Assembly: GCA_029719485.1 (NCBI GenBank)
Contig: CP120722.1
Span: forward strand, 2,604,001 to 2,668,000
Reading direction: 5' to 3'
Source: Kiritimatiellota bacterium B12222
GTDB lineage: Bacteria > Verrucomicrobiota > Kiritimatiellia > SS1-B-03-39 > UBA6053
DNA: 64,000 nucleotides
The notes beneath the pieces were generated by a model. That model saw only the letters and a program-made list of their open reading frames with translations, had not been told where the DNA came from and did not search any database. The position numbers and the translations under genes were made by a program. Below, one piece after another: positions 26,463 through 36,193 of the stretch (position 1 is the first letter of the stretch; every line of letters starts with the position of its first letter).

Positions 26463-28634
26463 ATGAAATTCCCACACGCTATCCGTAAACGCACTTGGTT
26501 ATTACCCTTCCTCATCCTTTTTTTGCTTCCGCTGGGTCTGAAGGCGGAGCGTGAAGCTCTGATTGATTCTGATTTCGAACAAGGCATGGCAGGGTGGCCG
26601 AATATAAAACAGGCCCTTTTGGTGGAGGAGCAAGGAAATACTTTTCTGCGTATCGAAAGTCAGGAACCCGGTTCCACAGTGATGCTTTATCGGGAAATTC
26701 GTTTGCCGGAGGGGACGGAAGCGTTGCATTTTTCGTGGAAGCAACGGGTGAGTAATTTGAAGCGGGGGAAAAACTCCTGGTTTGATGCCCGGATTATGAT
26801 GGAGTACATGGATGCGGATCGTGGTAAGGTTGGGCCGAAACCTCCCACTCCGTATACCGCAAGAAATACAGAGGGCTGGCAAGAGAAGGAGCTTCGATTT
26901 AACGTGCCTGAAAATGCTCGGATATTAAAATTTATGCCGTCATTGTTTCGGGTGGAGTCGGGGACCTATGATTTTGACGACGTGGTTTTGAGGCCGATTC
27001 CTCAATTGCCTCCGGATCAAGATCCGGCACAAATCCGCAAAGCCGCTGCGATGAAGAAGATCGAAGAGACGAAAGCCAAAGCGGCCGCACGTTTAGCATC
27101 GAACGGAGACCTGTTTCCGAATGGGGATTTCGAGGTCGATAGCAACGGTGATGGTCGGCCGGACTACTGGGGGGGTGGCTCTTATGTGACGGAAGATGGC
27201 AATACCTTTATGCGGATCGATGCCAAACCTGATGAATTGGCGATGTATTATAGCAAAATGGAATTGCCAGCGGGTGTGGAAGCGTTTGAGCTTAAGTGGC
27301 GCTGGAGAGTTCTGGATTTAAAACCTGGATCCAAACCATGGTATGATGCGCGGATTATGATGAATTTGGTTGATGCAGATGGATCGAAACGTAGTGTGAG
27401 TCCACCGTATACTCGTCGTTCTACCGATGGATGGCGGGAGCAGAGTCGTCAGTTTTTGGTTTCGGAAGATGCCGTATATTTGGAGTTTATGCCCAGTTTA
27501 TTTAACGTAAAAAGCGGGACGATGGATTTGGATGATATTTCAATGAAGCCTATTCCTGCTGATCCTCTGCGTGAAAAGCAAGCGCTGAAAGCTGCGGAGA
27601 AAGCGCGGTTAACGGTGGCACCTGAAATTGCGGATCAAAGCCAATGGCCGCCGATATTAAAAGTTCAGGGTCGCCATTTGGTGGATCCTGACGGGAATGA
27701 AGTTTGGTTGCAGGGCGTAAATATTGCCAGTCTGGAATGGAGTCAGCACGGTGAGAATGTAATGAAGTCGGCCGAAGTTTCGATCGAAGAGTGGGGTGCT
27801 AATGTGATTCGTTTGCCGGTAAAATCAAAATATTGGTTTGGAGATGAGTCTGAGGATTACCGTCAGACAGTGGACAATATGATTATCTTTGCGGCCAACC
27901 GCGGGGTGTATACCGTGTTGGATCTGCATCATTACCGTGCACCTCGTGAAGGGGATCTTGCGTTTTGGAAAGATGCGGCGCTACGTTATAAAAATCATCC
28001 GGCCGTGTTGTTTGATTTGTTGAATGAGCCTCATGGAACGACCTGGGAAATCTGGCGGAATGGTGGATTTGTAGAAGATAAAACCTCTGCCGCAGATGAA
28101 GATGCTTTTCTGACGGAAGAGGAGAAAAAGCATAATGCCCGTGGGTTTATGGCGGTGGGAATGCAGGGGATGGTTGATACCGTCCGTGAAACCGGTGCGA
28201 ATAACATCGTTGTGGTTGGAGGGTTGGATTGGGCCTATGACTTGTCCGGCATTTTGAAAGGTTTTGAAATAACAGAGCATCCTGGCGGAAATGGGGTGAT
28301 GTATTCTACGCATGTCTACCCGTGGAAATCCAACTGGACGGAGAAGTTTTTGGAAGTGTCGAAAGTTCATCCCATTTTGATGGGAGAAGTTGGTGCGGAC
28401 GAAAATAAAATGTCCTGGATGCCAGAGGAACGTCAGGAGGATTGGCAGACTTGGGTTCCTAAAATGCTGCAGACCATCCAGGAGAATCGTCTTAACTGGA
28501 CCGCGTGGTGTTTCCATCCCAAAGCCAGTCCGCGATTATTATTGGATTGGCAATACACGCCGACTCCATTTTGGGGGGAGCAGGTGAAGCGGGCTTTGGC
28601 GGGTGAAAGCGTCGATATCGAATCTTCCAATTAG
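26463..28634 (+). CDS. Modular GH5 enzyme with two CBM-like domains, exported
   Basis: 723 residues. Signal peptide ~1-26. Two related carbohydrate-binding-like beta-sandwich domains: ~27-185 ('IDSDFEQGMAGWPN') and ~215-365 ('FPNGDFEVDSNGDGRPDYW'), each ending in a similar 'DLDDISMKPIP'-type strand. An Ala/Lys-rich linker (~188-212) joins them. The C-terminal GH5 TIM barrel has acid/base E522 ('LLNEPHG') and nucleophile E642 ('LMGEVGAD'). It starts with AAGGAG upstream of the ATG. Paralogous to the preceding GH5 gene but with gained binding domains; likely acts on an insoluble or longer polysaccharide outside the cell while the short form handles accessible chains. Confidence 0.93.
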   Translation: MKFPHAIRKRTWLLPFLILFLLPLGLKAEREALIDSDFEQGMAGWPNIKQALLVEEQGNTFLRIESQEPGSTVMLYREIRLPEGTEALHFSWKQRVSNLKRGKNSWFDARIMMEYMDADRGKVGPKPPTPYTARNTEGWQEKELRFNVPENARILKFMPSLFRVESGTYDFDDVVLRPIPQLPPDQDPAQIRKAAAMKKIEETKAKAAARLASNGDLFPNGDFEVDSNGDGRPDYWGGGSYVTEDGNTFMRIDAKPDELAMYYSKMELPAGVEAFELKWRWRVLDLKPGSKPWYDARIMMNLVDADGSKRSVSPPYTRRSTDGWREQSRQFLVSEDAVYLEFMPSLFNVKSGTMDLDDISMKPIPADPLREKQALKAAEKARLTVAPEIADQSQWPPILKVQGRHLVDPDGNEVWLQGVNIASLEWSQHGENVMKSAEVSIEEWGANVIRLPVKSKYWFGDESEDYRQTVDNMIIFAANRGVYTVLDLHHYRAPREGDLAFWKDAALRYKNHPAVLFDLLNEPHGTTWEIWRNGGFVEDKTSAADEDAFLTEEEKKHNARGFMAVGMQGMVDTVRETGANNIVVVGGLDWAYDLSGILKGFEITEHPGGNGVMYSTHVYPWKSNWTEKFLEVSKVHPILMGEVGADENKMSWMPEERQEDWQTWVPKMLQTIQENRLNWTAWCFHPKASPRLLLDWQYTPTPFWGEQVKRALAGESVDIESSN

Positions 28635-28744
28635 AAGGGGGCATTTGCTGGCATTCTGTCGTTTTTATTCCGTTGGAATGTAGCCGTTGCACCAGGAGAT
28701 GATCTATCCAGTGGATTGTTACTCGACGATACATTGGGGGAACC

Positions 28745-29143
28745 ATGAAGGATTTTGGCACGTTCATCATCAACACCACCGGGCCTTCTTGGGTCTACAC
28801 TTCCGGAAACAATGGTGCGAGTGGTGATTATCTCTTCACTCGTACCGCGTCCACATTCGGTACATTTTCCTTAGGCCTTATAAATCTTCCATGAAGGGGA
28901 TACCGACTCCGTGGAGCTTTATTTTCTGCCCGTGCTTATGGCGGCGCCAATGGATATTATGAATGTTCGAATGATGGCGGATCAATCTGGCAAGGTTTTT
29001 CCGTCAGCGCCTTCGGCTTCGGTGGGCAGGGCATTCGGCGTCTTGCCGCACAGGCTCTGCTGGATTCACTTTTAAATATCGTTCGAAATCAAGAGTCATT
29101 TGTTGTTCTGAAATTCCAAAACCAAATGATTTCCCATGGTTAA
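28745..29143 (+). pseudogene. Decayed coding remnant of a secreted-type protein
   Basis: One frame stays open for 132 codons except for a single in-frame TGA at ~28895. It has Gly/Asn/Ser/Tyr-rich text typical of extracellular proteins: 'SWVYTSGNNGASGDYLFT' before the stop and 'YGGANGYYECSNDGGSIWQG' after it. No ribosome site or signal peptide precedes the ATG. The 700 bases between the GH5 gene and tRNA otherwise hold no gene. Read as a fragment of a dead gene; not recognisable by family. Confidence 0.4.
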
Positions 29144-29307
29144 TAGGGGCTCGTGGAAGGGGAGATGTCTTCATTATGACTTGAAAGCCGGAGGGGTGAA
29201 TCCTGATTGGTAAACCCGTTGTGCTTCTTGGTTGGATCATTGATGTTCTGAACAATGTAAACTTTATACAGACTTAAAATCTATCATGGTGTGCCCATCG
29301 AAGCAAG

Positions 29308-29337
29308 CAGGCCGGTTCTCTAGTGAGAACCGGCCTG
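29308..29337. terminator. Perfect 13-bp hairpin downstream of tRNA-fMet
   Basis: CAGGCCGGTTCTC and GAGAACCGGCCTG pair around a TAGT loop, 10 bases past the tRNA 3' end on the minus strand. A strong stem but no T-run on either side, so either a terminator or a processing/stability element. Confidence 0.5.
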
Positions 29338-29347
29338 ACGCGTAGGT

Positions 29348-29424
<77 letters not shown>

Positions 29425-29576
29425 ATGAAATTCTTGGAATCTTGTCTCCTCCAGGTGTGTGAGGGATTCCTTTAAGTTGGAGGCGAGAACATACTACAGG
29501 TAGACTTGTTTTGGCAAGTGTTTTGTTTGAATATTTTCAAAAAAATATTTGAAAGGCATTCTGTCGCTTCTTTCTG

Positions 29577-29604
29577 TTGCATGAAAGGGATTTTGAGTTA
29601 TAAA
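29577..29604 (+). promoter_or_regulatory. Sigma70-type promoter candidate for leuCD
   Basis: TTGCAT (29577-29582), 16-base spacer, TATAAA (29599-29604). It would give a leader of about 25 bases before leuC. No leucine-rich leader peptide, T-box or attenuator was found. Confidence 0.4.
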
Positions 29605-29634
29605 GTTGTCCCCTTTAATTCACAGGAAATTCAT

Positions 29635-31047
29635 ATGGCTAAGACTCTTTTCGAAAAAATTTGGGACCGTCACTTGGTCCGCGATTTGCCCGATGGCACT
29701 TCGTTACTCTACATTGATCGTCACTTGGTACACGAAGTGACTAGTCCGCAGGCTTTCGAAGGCTTGCGTTTGTCGGGACGCAGTGTGCGTCATCCGGAAC
29801 TTACTTTTTCTACCATGGACCACAATGTACCTACCGATGATTCTCGGTTGACCATTAAAGATCCCATTTCTAAAGCTCAAGTTGAGGCGCTGGAAACCAA
29901 TTGTAAGGATAATGGCATTCATCTCTATGGCATCGGTGATGACCATCAGGGAATTGTGCATGTGATCGGTCCGGAAATGGGCATTACGGTTCCCGGTCTC
30001 ACTTTGGTTTGTGGTGATTCACATACCTCCACTCACGGTGCGTTTGGCACCTTGGCTTTTGGGATTGGTACTTCTGAAGTGGAACACGTTTTGGCGACGC
30101 AGACTTTGCGTCAGAAAAAACCGAAGACTTTTAAAGTGGAATTTACGGGTAAATTACAACCCCACGTTTCATCTAAAGACATGGTGTTGAAATTGATTGG
30201 CATCATTGGTACTGCGGGTGGGACCGGTTCTGTTTTTGAATTCTGCGGCGAAGCCGTTGAATCCTTAACCATGGAAGCACGGATGACCATTTGCAATATG
30301 GCCATCGAAGGTGGCGCTAAAGCCGGCTTGATTGCTCCTGATCAAACTACATTTGATTATATTCTGGCTGAAGATCGTCCTTTCGCCCCTAAAGGGGAGG
30401 CATGGGATAAAGCTTTGGCAGAATGGAAGAAATTACCCAGTGATCCAGGTGCGGTTTATGATCGTACCTTGGTGATTGATGCGTCTAAAATTGCGCCTCA
30501 AGTAAGTTGGGGAACCAGTCCCGGCATGGTGATCGATGTCGATGCTCCTGTTCCCGGTTTGAATGATGTTCCTGGGTATTCTGCGGGCGATGTTCAAAAA
30601 GCGTTGGACTATATGGGCTTGGAGGCCGGTCAAAAATTGACTGATAGCAAATTGGACATTGTCTTTATCGGAAGTTGTACCAACTCTCGGATCGAAGATT
30701 TGCGTCGTGCCGCTAAAGTTTTGGACGGTAAAAAGAAAGCTGATCATTTGCGTTTGATGGTGGTGCCTGGTTCTCAACAGGTTCGCAAACAAGCGGAAGC
30801 GGAAGGCTTGGATAAAATCTTTAAAGCGGCTGGCGCGGAGTGGCGTTGGGCGGGTTGCAGCATGTGCTTGGCCATGAACCCTGACAAACTGTCGCCGCAA
30901 GAACGTTGTGCATCAACATCAAATCGTAATTTTGAAGGTCGTCAGGGTGCTGGCGGACGGACCCATTTGGTCAGTCCTGAAATGGCAGCTGCCGCTGCTG
31001 TAGCTGGACATTTTGTCGATATTCGCGATTGGAACGGAGGAAACTAA
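29635..31047 (+). CDS. leuC: 3-Isopropylmalate dehydratase large subunit
   Basis: 470 residues, the normal LeuC length, from the ATG at 29635 with AGGAA upstream; longer in-frame starts have no support. Aconitase-type protein: '[16 protein letters not shown]', '[12 protein letters not shown]' and '[10 protein letters not shown]' supply the three Cys ligands of the [4Fe-4S] cluster, and '[14 protein letters not shown]' is a substrate loop. With LeuD it isomerises 2- to 3-isopropylmalate in leucine biosynthesis (cytoplasm). leuD follows after one base. Confidence 0.97.
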   Translation: MAKTLFEKIWDRHLVRDLPDGTSLLYIDRHLVHEVTSPQAFEGLRLSGRSVRHPELTFSTMDHNVPTDDSRLTIKDPISKAQVEALETNCKDNGIHLYGIGDDHQGIVHVIGPEMGITVPGLTLVCGDSHTSTHGAFGTLAFGIGTSEVEHVLATQTLRQKKPKTFKVEFTGKLQPHVSSKDMVLKLIGIIGTAGGTGSVFEFCGEAVESLTMEARMTICNMAIEGGAKAGLIAPDQTTFDYILAEDRPFAPKGEAWDKALAEWKKLPSDPGAVYDRTLVIDASKIAPQVSWGTSPGMVIDVDAPVPGLNDVPGYSAGDVQKALDYMGLEAGQKLTDSKLDIVFIGSCTNSRIEDLRRAAKVLDGKKKADHLRLMVVPGSQQVRKQAEAEGLDKIFKAAGAEWRWAGCSMCLAMNPDKLSPQERCASTSNRNFEGRQGAGGRTHLVSPEMAAAAAVAGHFVDIRDWNGGN

Positions 31048-31048
31048 T

Positions 31049-31687
31049 ATGGAAGCTTTTACAACACACCGTGGCATACTTGCCCCCTTGGACCGTGCCA
31101 ACGTGGATACGGATCAGATCATTCCGAAACAGTTCTTGAAATCCATTGCGCGTACCGGTTTCGGTCCCAGTGCTTTCTTTGACTGGCGTTATGTTTTGAA
31201 TGGTGATCCCAATCCTGAATTTGAATTGAATGAGGCGCGTTATGCGAACCGCTCTTTGCTGGTGACCCGCAACAATTTTGGTTGTGGTTCCAGTCGTGAG
31301 CACGCAGTTTGGGCTTTGGCTCAAGATGGGTACAAAGTGATCATTGCGCCTTTCCGTGGAGAAGGGGATGACTATATTCCCGGCTTTGCAGATATTTTCA
31401 AAAACAACTGTTCGAAAAATGGCATTGTTACCATTGAGTTGGCTGAAGATGTAGTAGAGCAGATTTTCCAGATTGTTTATGGTCAGGAAGGCCTTGAGGC
31501 TTCAGTAGATTTAGAAAAACAAACCCTCACTTTGCATGGTGAAGAAGACCTGAGTTTTGAGTTCGATTACGATGCCAGTGTGAAAAACAAATTGTTGAAG
31601 GGGCTCGATGATATCGAGGAATCTTTGACCTACTTGGAGGACATCGAATCCTTTGAGAAAACACACGCCACTTGGATTACGTTGTAA
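31049..31687 (+). CDS. leuD: 3-Isopropylmalate dehydratase small subunit
   Basis: 212 residues from the ATG at 31049 with GGAGG upstream; it starts one base after the leuC stop. Typical text 'ANVDTDQIIPKQFLKSI' and 'NNFGCGSSREHAVWAL' (swivelling domain active loop) is present. It completes the isopropylmalate isomerase. A strong terminator follows, so leuCD is a two-gene operon; leuA and leuB are not in the window. Confidence 0.97.
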   Translation: MEAFTTHRGILAPLDRANVDTDQIIPKQFLKSIARTGFGPSAFFDWRYVLNGDPNPEFELNEARYANRSLLVTRNNFGCGSSREHAVWALAQDGYKVIIAPFRGEGDDYIPGFADIFKNNCSKNGIVTIELAEDVVEQIFQIVYGQEGLEASVDLEKQTLTLHGEEDLSFEFDYDASVKNKLLKGLDDIEESLTYLEDIESFEKTHATWITL

Positions 31688-31731
31688 GAGACCTGCGCAA
31701 TAACTGCCCCTCCCCGAGGGGCTGACCTTTC

Positions 31732-31776
31732 ATCACGTAAATCAAGGCTAAGACCTTGGTTTACGTGATTTTTATT
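31732..31776 (+). terminator. Rho-independent terminator after leuD
   Basis: 16-bp stem (ATCACGTAAATCAAGG with CCTTGGTTTACGTGAT, one wobble pair), six-base loop, then TTTTTATT. Confidence 0.85.
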
Positions 31777-31838
31777 ATGGCTGTACCGTCATGAGGTCTG
31801 TGGTTTAACCGTCTATGACCTTGGGCGAGAGTCTTGGA

Positions 31839-34742
31839 TTACATCAACGGTGTCAGGTGGAGGTCCCGTACTGAGTGACTGAGCGCTTTTTGTCCGCCGA
31901 GGATGCAGATACGACTTTCTTTTTGTAATGCTTCGCTGATGGCTTTTCCGTATGCGTGTAGATGTTGGGGGGTCGTTTCAAGGATTTCTTGCCAGAACTG
32001 TTCGCGGGTTTCGTGAGTAAGACCTATAAGACTTCGGAAGAAGCTTTTGGCAACCAATGACGCGGGTCTTTCTGGAGGAGACATTTTACCAATGGTGCCA
32101 ATGATGGCTTGTTCTAAATCAGAAGAACTCAGATTGAGGTTTTGCAACCATTCGCCGGTTGCGCGGTAAATATCGAGTGTTTGATCAAGTTGAGGATCTC
32201 GATAGCTGGTGAAAATAAGCATGCCGTCTAAATGCGAGTAGCTGCAGGATGATCCATATGCTCCGCCCCGCATACGAACTTGTTCCCAAAGATAATCATT
32301 GTTGATTAAACGTTGGGCAACGAAATGGCTGAAATGATTTCCCGTCGCGCTGAGATCTAATCTACTTCCTAATCCGACGAATTGGATAGGGCTGGCCATG
32401 ACCAATCCTTCCTGGGGGTGACCCTCGAGAAGGGGCCAGAGCTCGGAATCGGCAGGCGGGGCTTCCGGTAGGGATTGTAAAAAAATCTGAACACGATTTA
32501 ACGCATTTTCGATGGTAACGGCATCGCCACCCACATGCATTTTCAGTTGTTGACGATTTACTAGTTTTTCATGCAGGGCGGTGATCTTTGCTTTCAATAA
32601 ATCGGGACTGAGTTTTTCAAATTCACGCAAGCGCAAGAGATACCCTACACCATCCATTTCTTCCGAAGCCCTTTCCATGGATGAAAAAGCGGATTTCAAA
32701 CGCAGACTGACGACCTGGTTGCCTGATTGAATTAAATCAGATTCTTCATTGGAGCGCTCTTCAAGTAGCAGTTGATGTACTTTGTCGGCAGGACCTAAAA
32801 GTGGGGTGCAAAGCATGTCAGATAATAAACTTAATGTGGGGTCTAGTTTACTCTCCAAACATTTTGTCTTGATCATCATCAAGGCAACCGTTTGGTCGGC
32901 GTGATAGGTGGCAGAGGTTTCAAATTGAACATTGATGCCTCCGGTATGACAGGCCACTTGTTCATTGAACTGAAGGTGGTCTGATTTAGCGGTCCCTAAT
33001 TCGGTCAGGCAGCGGCTATACAAGGGGAGTAGCGCGAGCTCTTCCAGATTTAAGTGATGAATATCAAAAGCTAACTGTAAATAAGCAATGCGGTTACTAT
33101 GAACTTCCGTGGTGCTGAGGGGGACGCCTGCGATCATTTTTTGAGCAAATGGAGGAGGTGCAGGTAAGGGGGTGATATCTTTGATGCTCAATTTGGGTAG
33201 TTTGGCGGTGGCATCTGTGGCGTCGGGGATTTTTTGGAAATCCTCGACGGCTTTGGCCAAAGCGATTACTTCGGAACGTTGGACTTCATTTTGGGCCAGC
33301 TCGGCATCAATGGCTGCGAGTTTGCTTTTTTCACGTTGATTTTCTTCTGCTTCTAACGAATCGTCCGGTGTCAAGATGGATTCAACCCGGGCATTGTTTT
33401 CAAGAAGATTTTTCTGAACCCACTCTGCAAACAAGCGAGGGTTATCCTTGAGGTTTTTGCGAACGAGCTTCATGCGAGGTTCTGGATCTAAAACTTCCAG
33501 GGGATCACCTCCATACATCCATGGTTGTGCGGCGTTAAGAATGGCAGCCAGTCCTTTGTTTGAACTGTTCATTTCCCGCATTTGGAATTCAGTGGTGTTG
33601 AGCAGGCCTTCAATGAGGTCAGGTCTGAAGTTTTCTTTTACCACGCTTTGCAGGCAGGTCATGATACAATCAAATACGTCCTGTTCGCTGCCGGGTTCTA
33701 CGCCACGCAATCCTGCGCTGAAGGCCGGTTGTTGTAAATATAGGGTAGGGCCACCGATGATATCTTCGCCCAGTTCACTGTCGAGTAAAGCGATTCGTAA
33801 AGGGCTCGCCGGAGAATTGAGTAACAGGCTGGCGGCCAGAGAAGCCATTTGCTGATTCATGGCATCTGTCGCGTCGCCCTCGAGCAACCAATTCAGTTGT
33901 ACAAATGCACCTTCGTCGCTTCCTTCTACTGTGGGATAGGGGGCATGTACTTTTTTGGGGCTATGCCAAGGGGCTTGGATGGGAATGGGGGAAGGGAGCT
34001 CTGCTTTATGAGCCTGTTCGAAAACGTCATGAATTTTCTCTAATCGTACGAGAGGGTCATCATTTCCGTAAAAGGCCGCGATGGCGTTGGCGGGATGATA
34101 ATGATCTTGATGGAACTGAGTAAATTGTTCGAAGCTGAGATCGGTAATGTGAGAAGGATCCCCGCCGTAATCAAATCGATAAGGGGTATCCGGATAGAGT
34201 TCTTTACGAACCATTTCATCCAGTCTTGATTCGGGACTCGCGTAAACCCCTTTCATTTCATTGAACACGACCCCTTGGAATTCCAATTGCTTTTGTTCGT
34301 CCCATTGTAAGCGCCAGCCTTCTTGTCCGAGTACGGCGGGGGTAAGGCGGGGAAAGAAGACGGCATCCAAATACACATCCATCAAATGGTAGAAATCTTG
34401 CAAGTTCTGACTGGAAACCGGATAGCAGGTGCGGTCGGGATAAGTGAAGGCGTTAAGGAACGTTTGCAGAGAGGTTTTGAGCATCTCTTTGAAGGGTTCT
34501 TTTACGGGATATTTTTCACTGCCGCAGAGGACGCAATGCTCCAAAATATGTGGAAGTCCCGTATGATTGATGGGAGGGGTCGGGAAGATTATGCCAAAGG
34601 TTTTGTGATCATCTTCAGTGCAGAGTGACAGCACTTTTGCACCACTTTGGTGGCGATAGACAAATGCATGGCAATTCCATATGGGGAGAGGTTTTTGATC
34701 GATGAGGGTAAAGGCGGGGTGTTCTGCAGAAGAAAATTTCAT
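31839..34742 (-). CDS. M16C family zinc metalloprotease (PreP/falcilysin-like)
   Basis: 967 residues, the usual length for presequence-protease-type M16C enzymes. The inverted zinc motif HILEH (H65, E68, H69) is followed by 'CVLCGSEKYPVKEPF' and 'TFLNAFTYPDRTCYPVSS', both highly conserved in this family. Two clam-shell halves joined by a linker (~residues 480-530). No signal peptide, so it degrades peptides in the cytoplasm. The start has AGAGGAAGA upstream. Its C-terminal half contains 'LWEQVRMRGGAYGSSCSYS', the substrate-contact strand. Divergent from the AI-2E transporter gene. Confidence 0.93.
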   Translation of the reverse strand: MKFSSAEHPAFTLIDQKPLPIWNCHAFVYRHQSGAKVLSLCTEDDHKTFGIIFPTPPINHTGLPHILEHCVLCGSEKYPVKEPFKEMLKTSLQTFLNAFTYPDRTCYPVSSQNLQDFYHLMDVYLDAVFFPRLTPAVLGQEGWRLQWDEQKQLEFQGVVFNEMKGVYASPESRLDEMVRKELYPDTPYRFDYGGDPSHITDLSFEQFTQFHQDHYHPANAIAAFYGNDDPLVRLEKIHDVFEQAHKAELPSPIPIQAPWHSPKKVHAPYPTVEGSDEGAFVQLNWLLEGDATDAMNQQMASLAASLLLNSPASPLRIALLDSELGEDIIGGPTLYLQQPAFSAGLRGVEPGSEQDVFDCIMTCLQSVVKENFRPDLIEGLLNTTEFQMREMNSSNKGLAAILNAAQPWMYGGDPLEVLDPEPRMKLVRKNLKDNPRLFAEWVQKNLLENNARVESILTPDDSLEAEENQREKSKLAAIDAELAQNEVQRSEVIALAKAVEDFQKIPDATDATAKLPKLSIKDITPLPAPPPFAQKMIAGVPLSTTEVHSNRIAYLQLAFDIHHLNLEELALLPLYSRCLTELGTAKSDHLQFNEQVACHTGGINVQFETSATYHADQTVALMMIKTKCLESKLDPTLSLLSDMLCTPLLGPADKVHQLLLEERSNEESDLIQSGNQVVSLRLKSAFSSMERASEEMDGVGYLLRLREFEKLSPDLLKAKITALHEKLVNRQQLKMHVGGDAVTIENALNRVQIFLQSLPEAPPADSELWPLLEGHPQEGLVMASPIQFVGLGSRLDLSATGNHFSHFVAQRLINNDYLWEQVRMRGGAYGSSCSYSHLDGMLIFTSYRDPQLDQTLDIYRATGEWLQNLNLSSSDLEQAIIGTIGKMSPPERPASLVAKSFFRSLIGLTHETREQFWQEILETTPQHLHAYGKAISEALQKESRICILGGQKALSHSVRDLHLTPLM

Positions 34743-34860
34743 TGTCTTCCTCTGTTACCCTGTTTTTCAGGTACTGCAAACCCGTATTCGTGAATTAGAA
34801 AGTCTTCTTCATTTTATAAGCCTCTCTACACTAGACAATTTTTTCAAAGTAGGCATGTTG

Positions 34861-36036
34861 ATGCTCATGAATATTCCATTTACCTCCCGTCAAAAGACGA
34901 TCATCAGTTCAGCCATTACTGGGTTGGCCCTGTTTACATTGTTGGCGCTCATTACGGTGGCCTTTTGGGGAGTGGTGCTGTTTATTAGTAAATTTTCAAG
35001 TGTGTTTCTGCCTTTGGCTACCGCGGGTATTTTAAGTCTACTGTTACGACCTGTGTATCAATTTTTTATGAAAAACTGGAGAATGCCTCCAGCGGTTGCG
35101 GTGGGGGTGATCTTGCTTCTATTGATGTTGCCCGCCTTTCTGATTTTTGGTGTTTTTGGGGGCTTGTTGGTGTCCCAATTAAATCAGATGGTGACCAGTA
35201 TTCCTGAAACCTGGTCTTCCCTGCAGGCTTGGGTGGTTGAAAATGCACCTGCGGTACAGCAAATGTTAAATAGATTAGGCGGTTGGGATCAAATTCAATC
35301 CTTTGTGATGGGACAAACTGAAAATTTACTCAATTTGGCTGCAGGGGGGGCGCAAGGGGTGATGAGTTTTGCGGGTTCTTTGGTGGGGTTGTTTAGTTGG
35401 GCCGTCCTGCCTGTGTATTTGATTTTTTTACTGATTGCGCCACCGTTTCCTCTGGATAAAATTGGTGAATTCCTGCCCTTTCTTAAAAAAGATCATCGGG
35501 ATGATGTGGTCTTTTTGATCCGTCAGTTTGTTGAAATTGTGGTGGCCTTTTTTCGTGGTCAATTGTTGATTGCCTTTGCGCAAGGTGGATTGATGGCGGT
35601 GGGCTTTAGCATGGTAGGATTGTCGTATGGATTTATCCTGGGGCTTCTGTTGGGCATTTTGAACTTGGTACCCTATTTAGGTAGTTTGATTGGGTTGATG
35701 ATTACCATTCCCTTGGCGTGGTTCCAGCCTGAGGGTGGACTGGGGTTATTGATAGGGGTATTGGTCGTCATGGGTATTGTGCAAGTGGTGGAGAGCTATG
35801 TGTTAACCCCCAAAATAATGGGAAAAAGTACGGGTTTGCATCCCATGGCGGTCATTTTTGCGATGTTCTTTTGGGGAACAGCGCTTAGTGGTATTATCGG
35901 GTTGATTTTGGCGATTCCGTTGACGGCCTTTTTGGTGGTGTTCTGGCGTTTGGCCAAAGAAAAATACCTGCCCAAAATTAAGGAAATTACAGTAGAAGCT
36001 GATAGCTCAGAGGAAGCTCAAGAACCAGGATTGTAA
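34861..36036 (+). CDS. AI-2E family transporter
   Basis: ~391 residues from the ATG at 34861 (AGG seven bases upstream; ATGs at 34855 and 34867 are equally in frame). Eight or so membrane helices with the family pattern: 'VLFISKFSSVFLPLATAGIL', 'GFILGLLLGILNLVPYLGSL' and 'LNLVPYLGS' before the final helices, plus the C-terminal 'LTPKIMGKSTGLHP'. The family (PF01594) includes TqsA and YdiK; many members export small molecules or act as Na+/H+ antiporters. Substrate unknown. Confidence 0.9.
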   Translation: MLMNIPFTSRQKTIISSAITGLALFTLLALITVAFWGVVLFISKFSSVFLPLATAGILSLLLRPVYQFFMKNWRMPPAVAVGVILLLLMLPAFLIFGVFGGLLVSQLNQMVTSIPETWSSLQAWVVENAPAVQQMLNRLGGWDQIQSFVMGQTENLLNLAAGGAQGVMSFAGSLVGLFSWAVLPVYLIFLLIAPPFPLDKIGEFLPFLKKDHRDDVVFLIRQFVEIVVAFFRGQLLIAFAQGGLMAVGFSMVGLSYGFILGLLLGILNLVPYLGSLIGLMITIPLAWFQPEGGLGLLIGVLVVMGIVQVVESYVLTPKIMGKSTGLHPMAVIFAMFFWGTALSGIIGLILAIPLTAFLVVFWRLAKEKYLPKIKEITVEADSSEEAQEPGL

Positions 36037-36193
36037 CCTTGGGCGTCGCGGAGGGTTTTCTGCATGAGCAAGCTGATATTTTGGTAGATATCCTCTGTGT
36101 AAATGGACCATATTATCCTTTTTACTTAGATAAAATGGGGGTCCAGAAGTATCTCTGGACAATCCCCTTGAATTGGGGGACAATAAAGACCTC

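Noticed and set aside
25160..28634. Possible assembly duplication of the GH5 gene
   Set aside because: The paralogs differ in most codons, and the second carries two extra domains, so this is real gene duplication.
29308..29337. CRISPR repeat or IS terminal repeat
   Set aside because: Single perfect hairpin with no second copy and no transposase; better read as a tRNA-downstream hairpin.
29425..29634. Leucine attenuator or T-box before leuC
   Set aside because: No leucine-codon-rich leader ORF, T-box sequence or paired terminator/antiterminator was found; the putative promoter leaves only ~25 bases of leader.
34702..34860. Longer N-terminus for the AI-2E transporter (start 34702)
   Set aside because: This part overlaps the divergent protease gene start and lacks a ribosome site; the family starts near the first helix.
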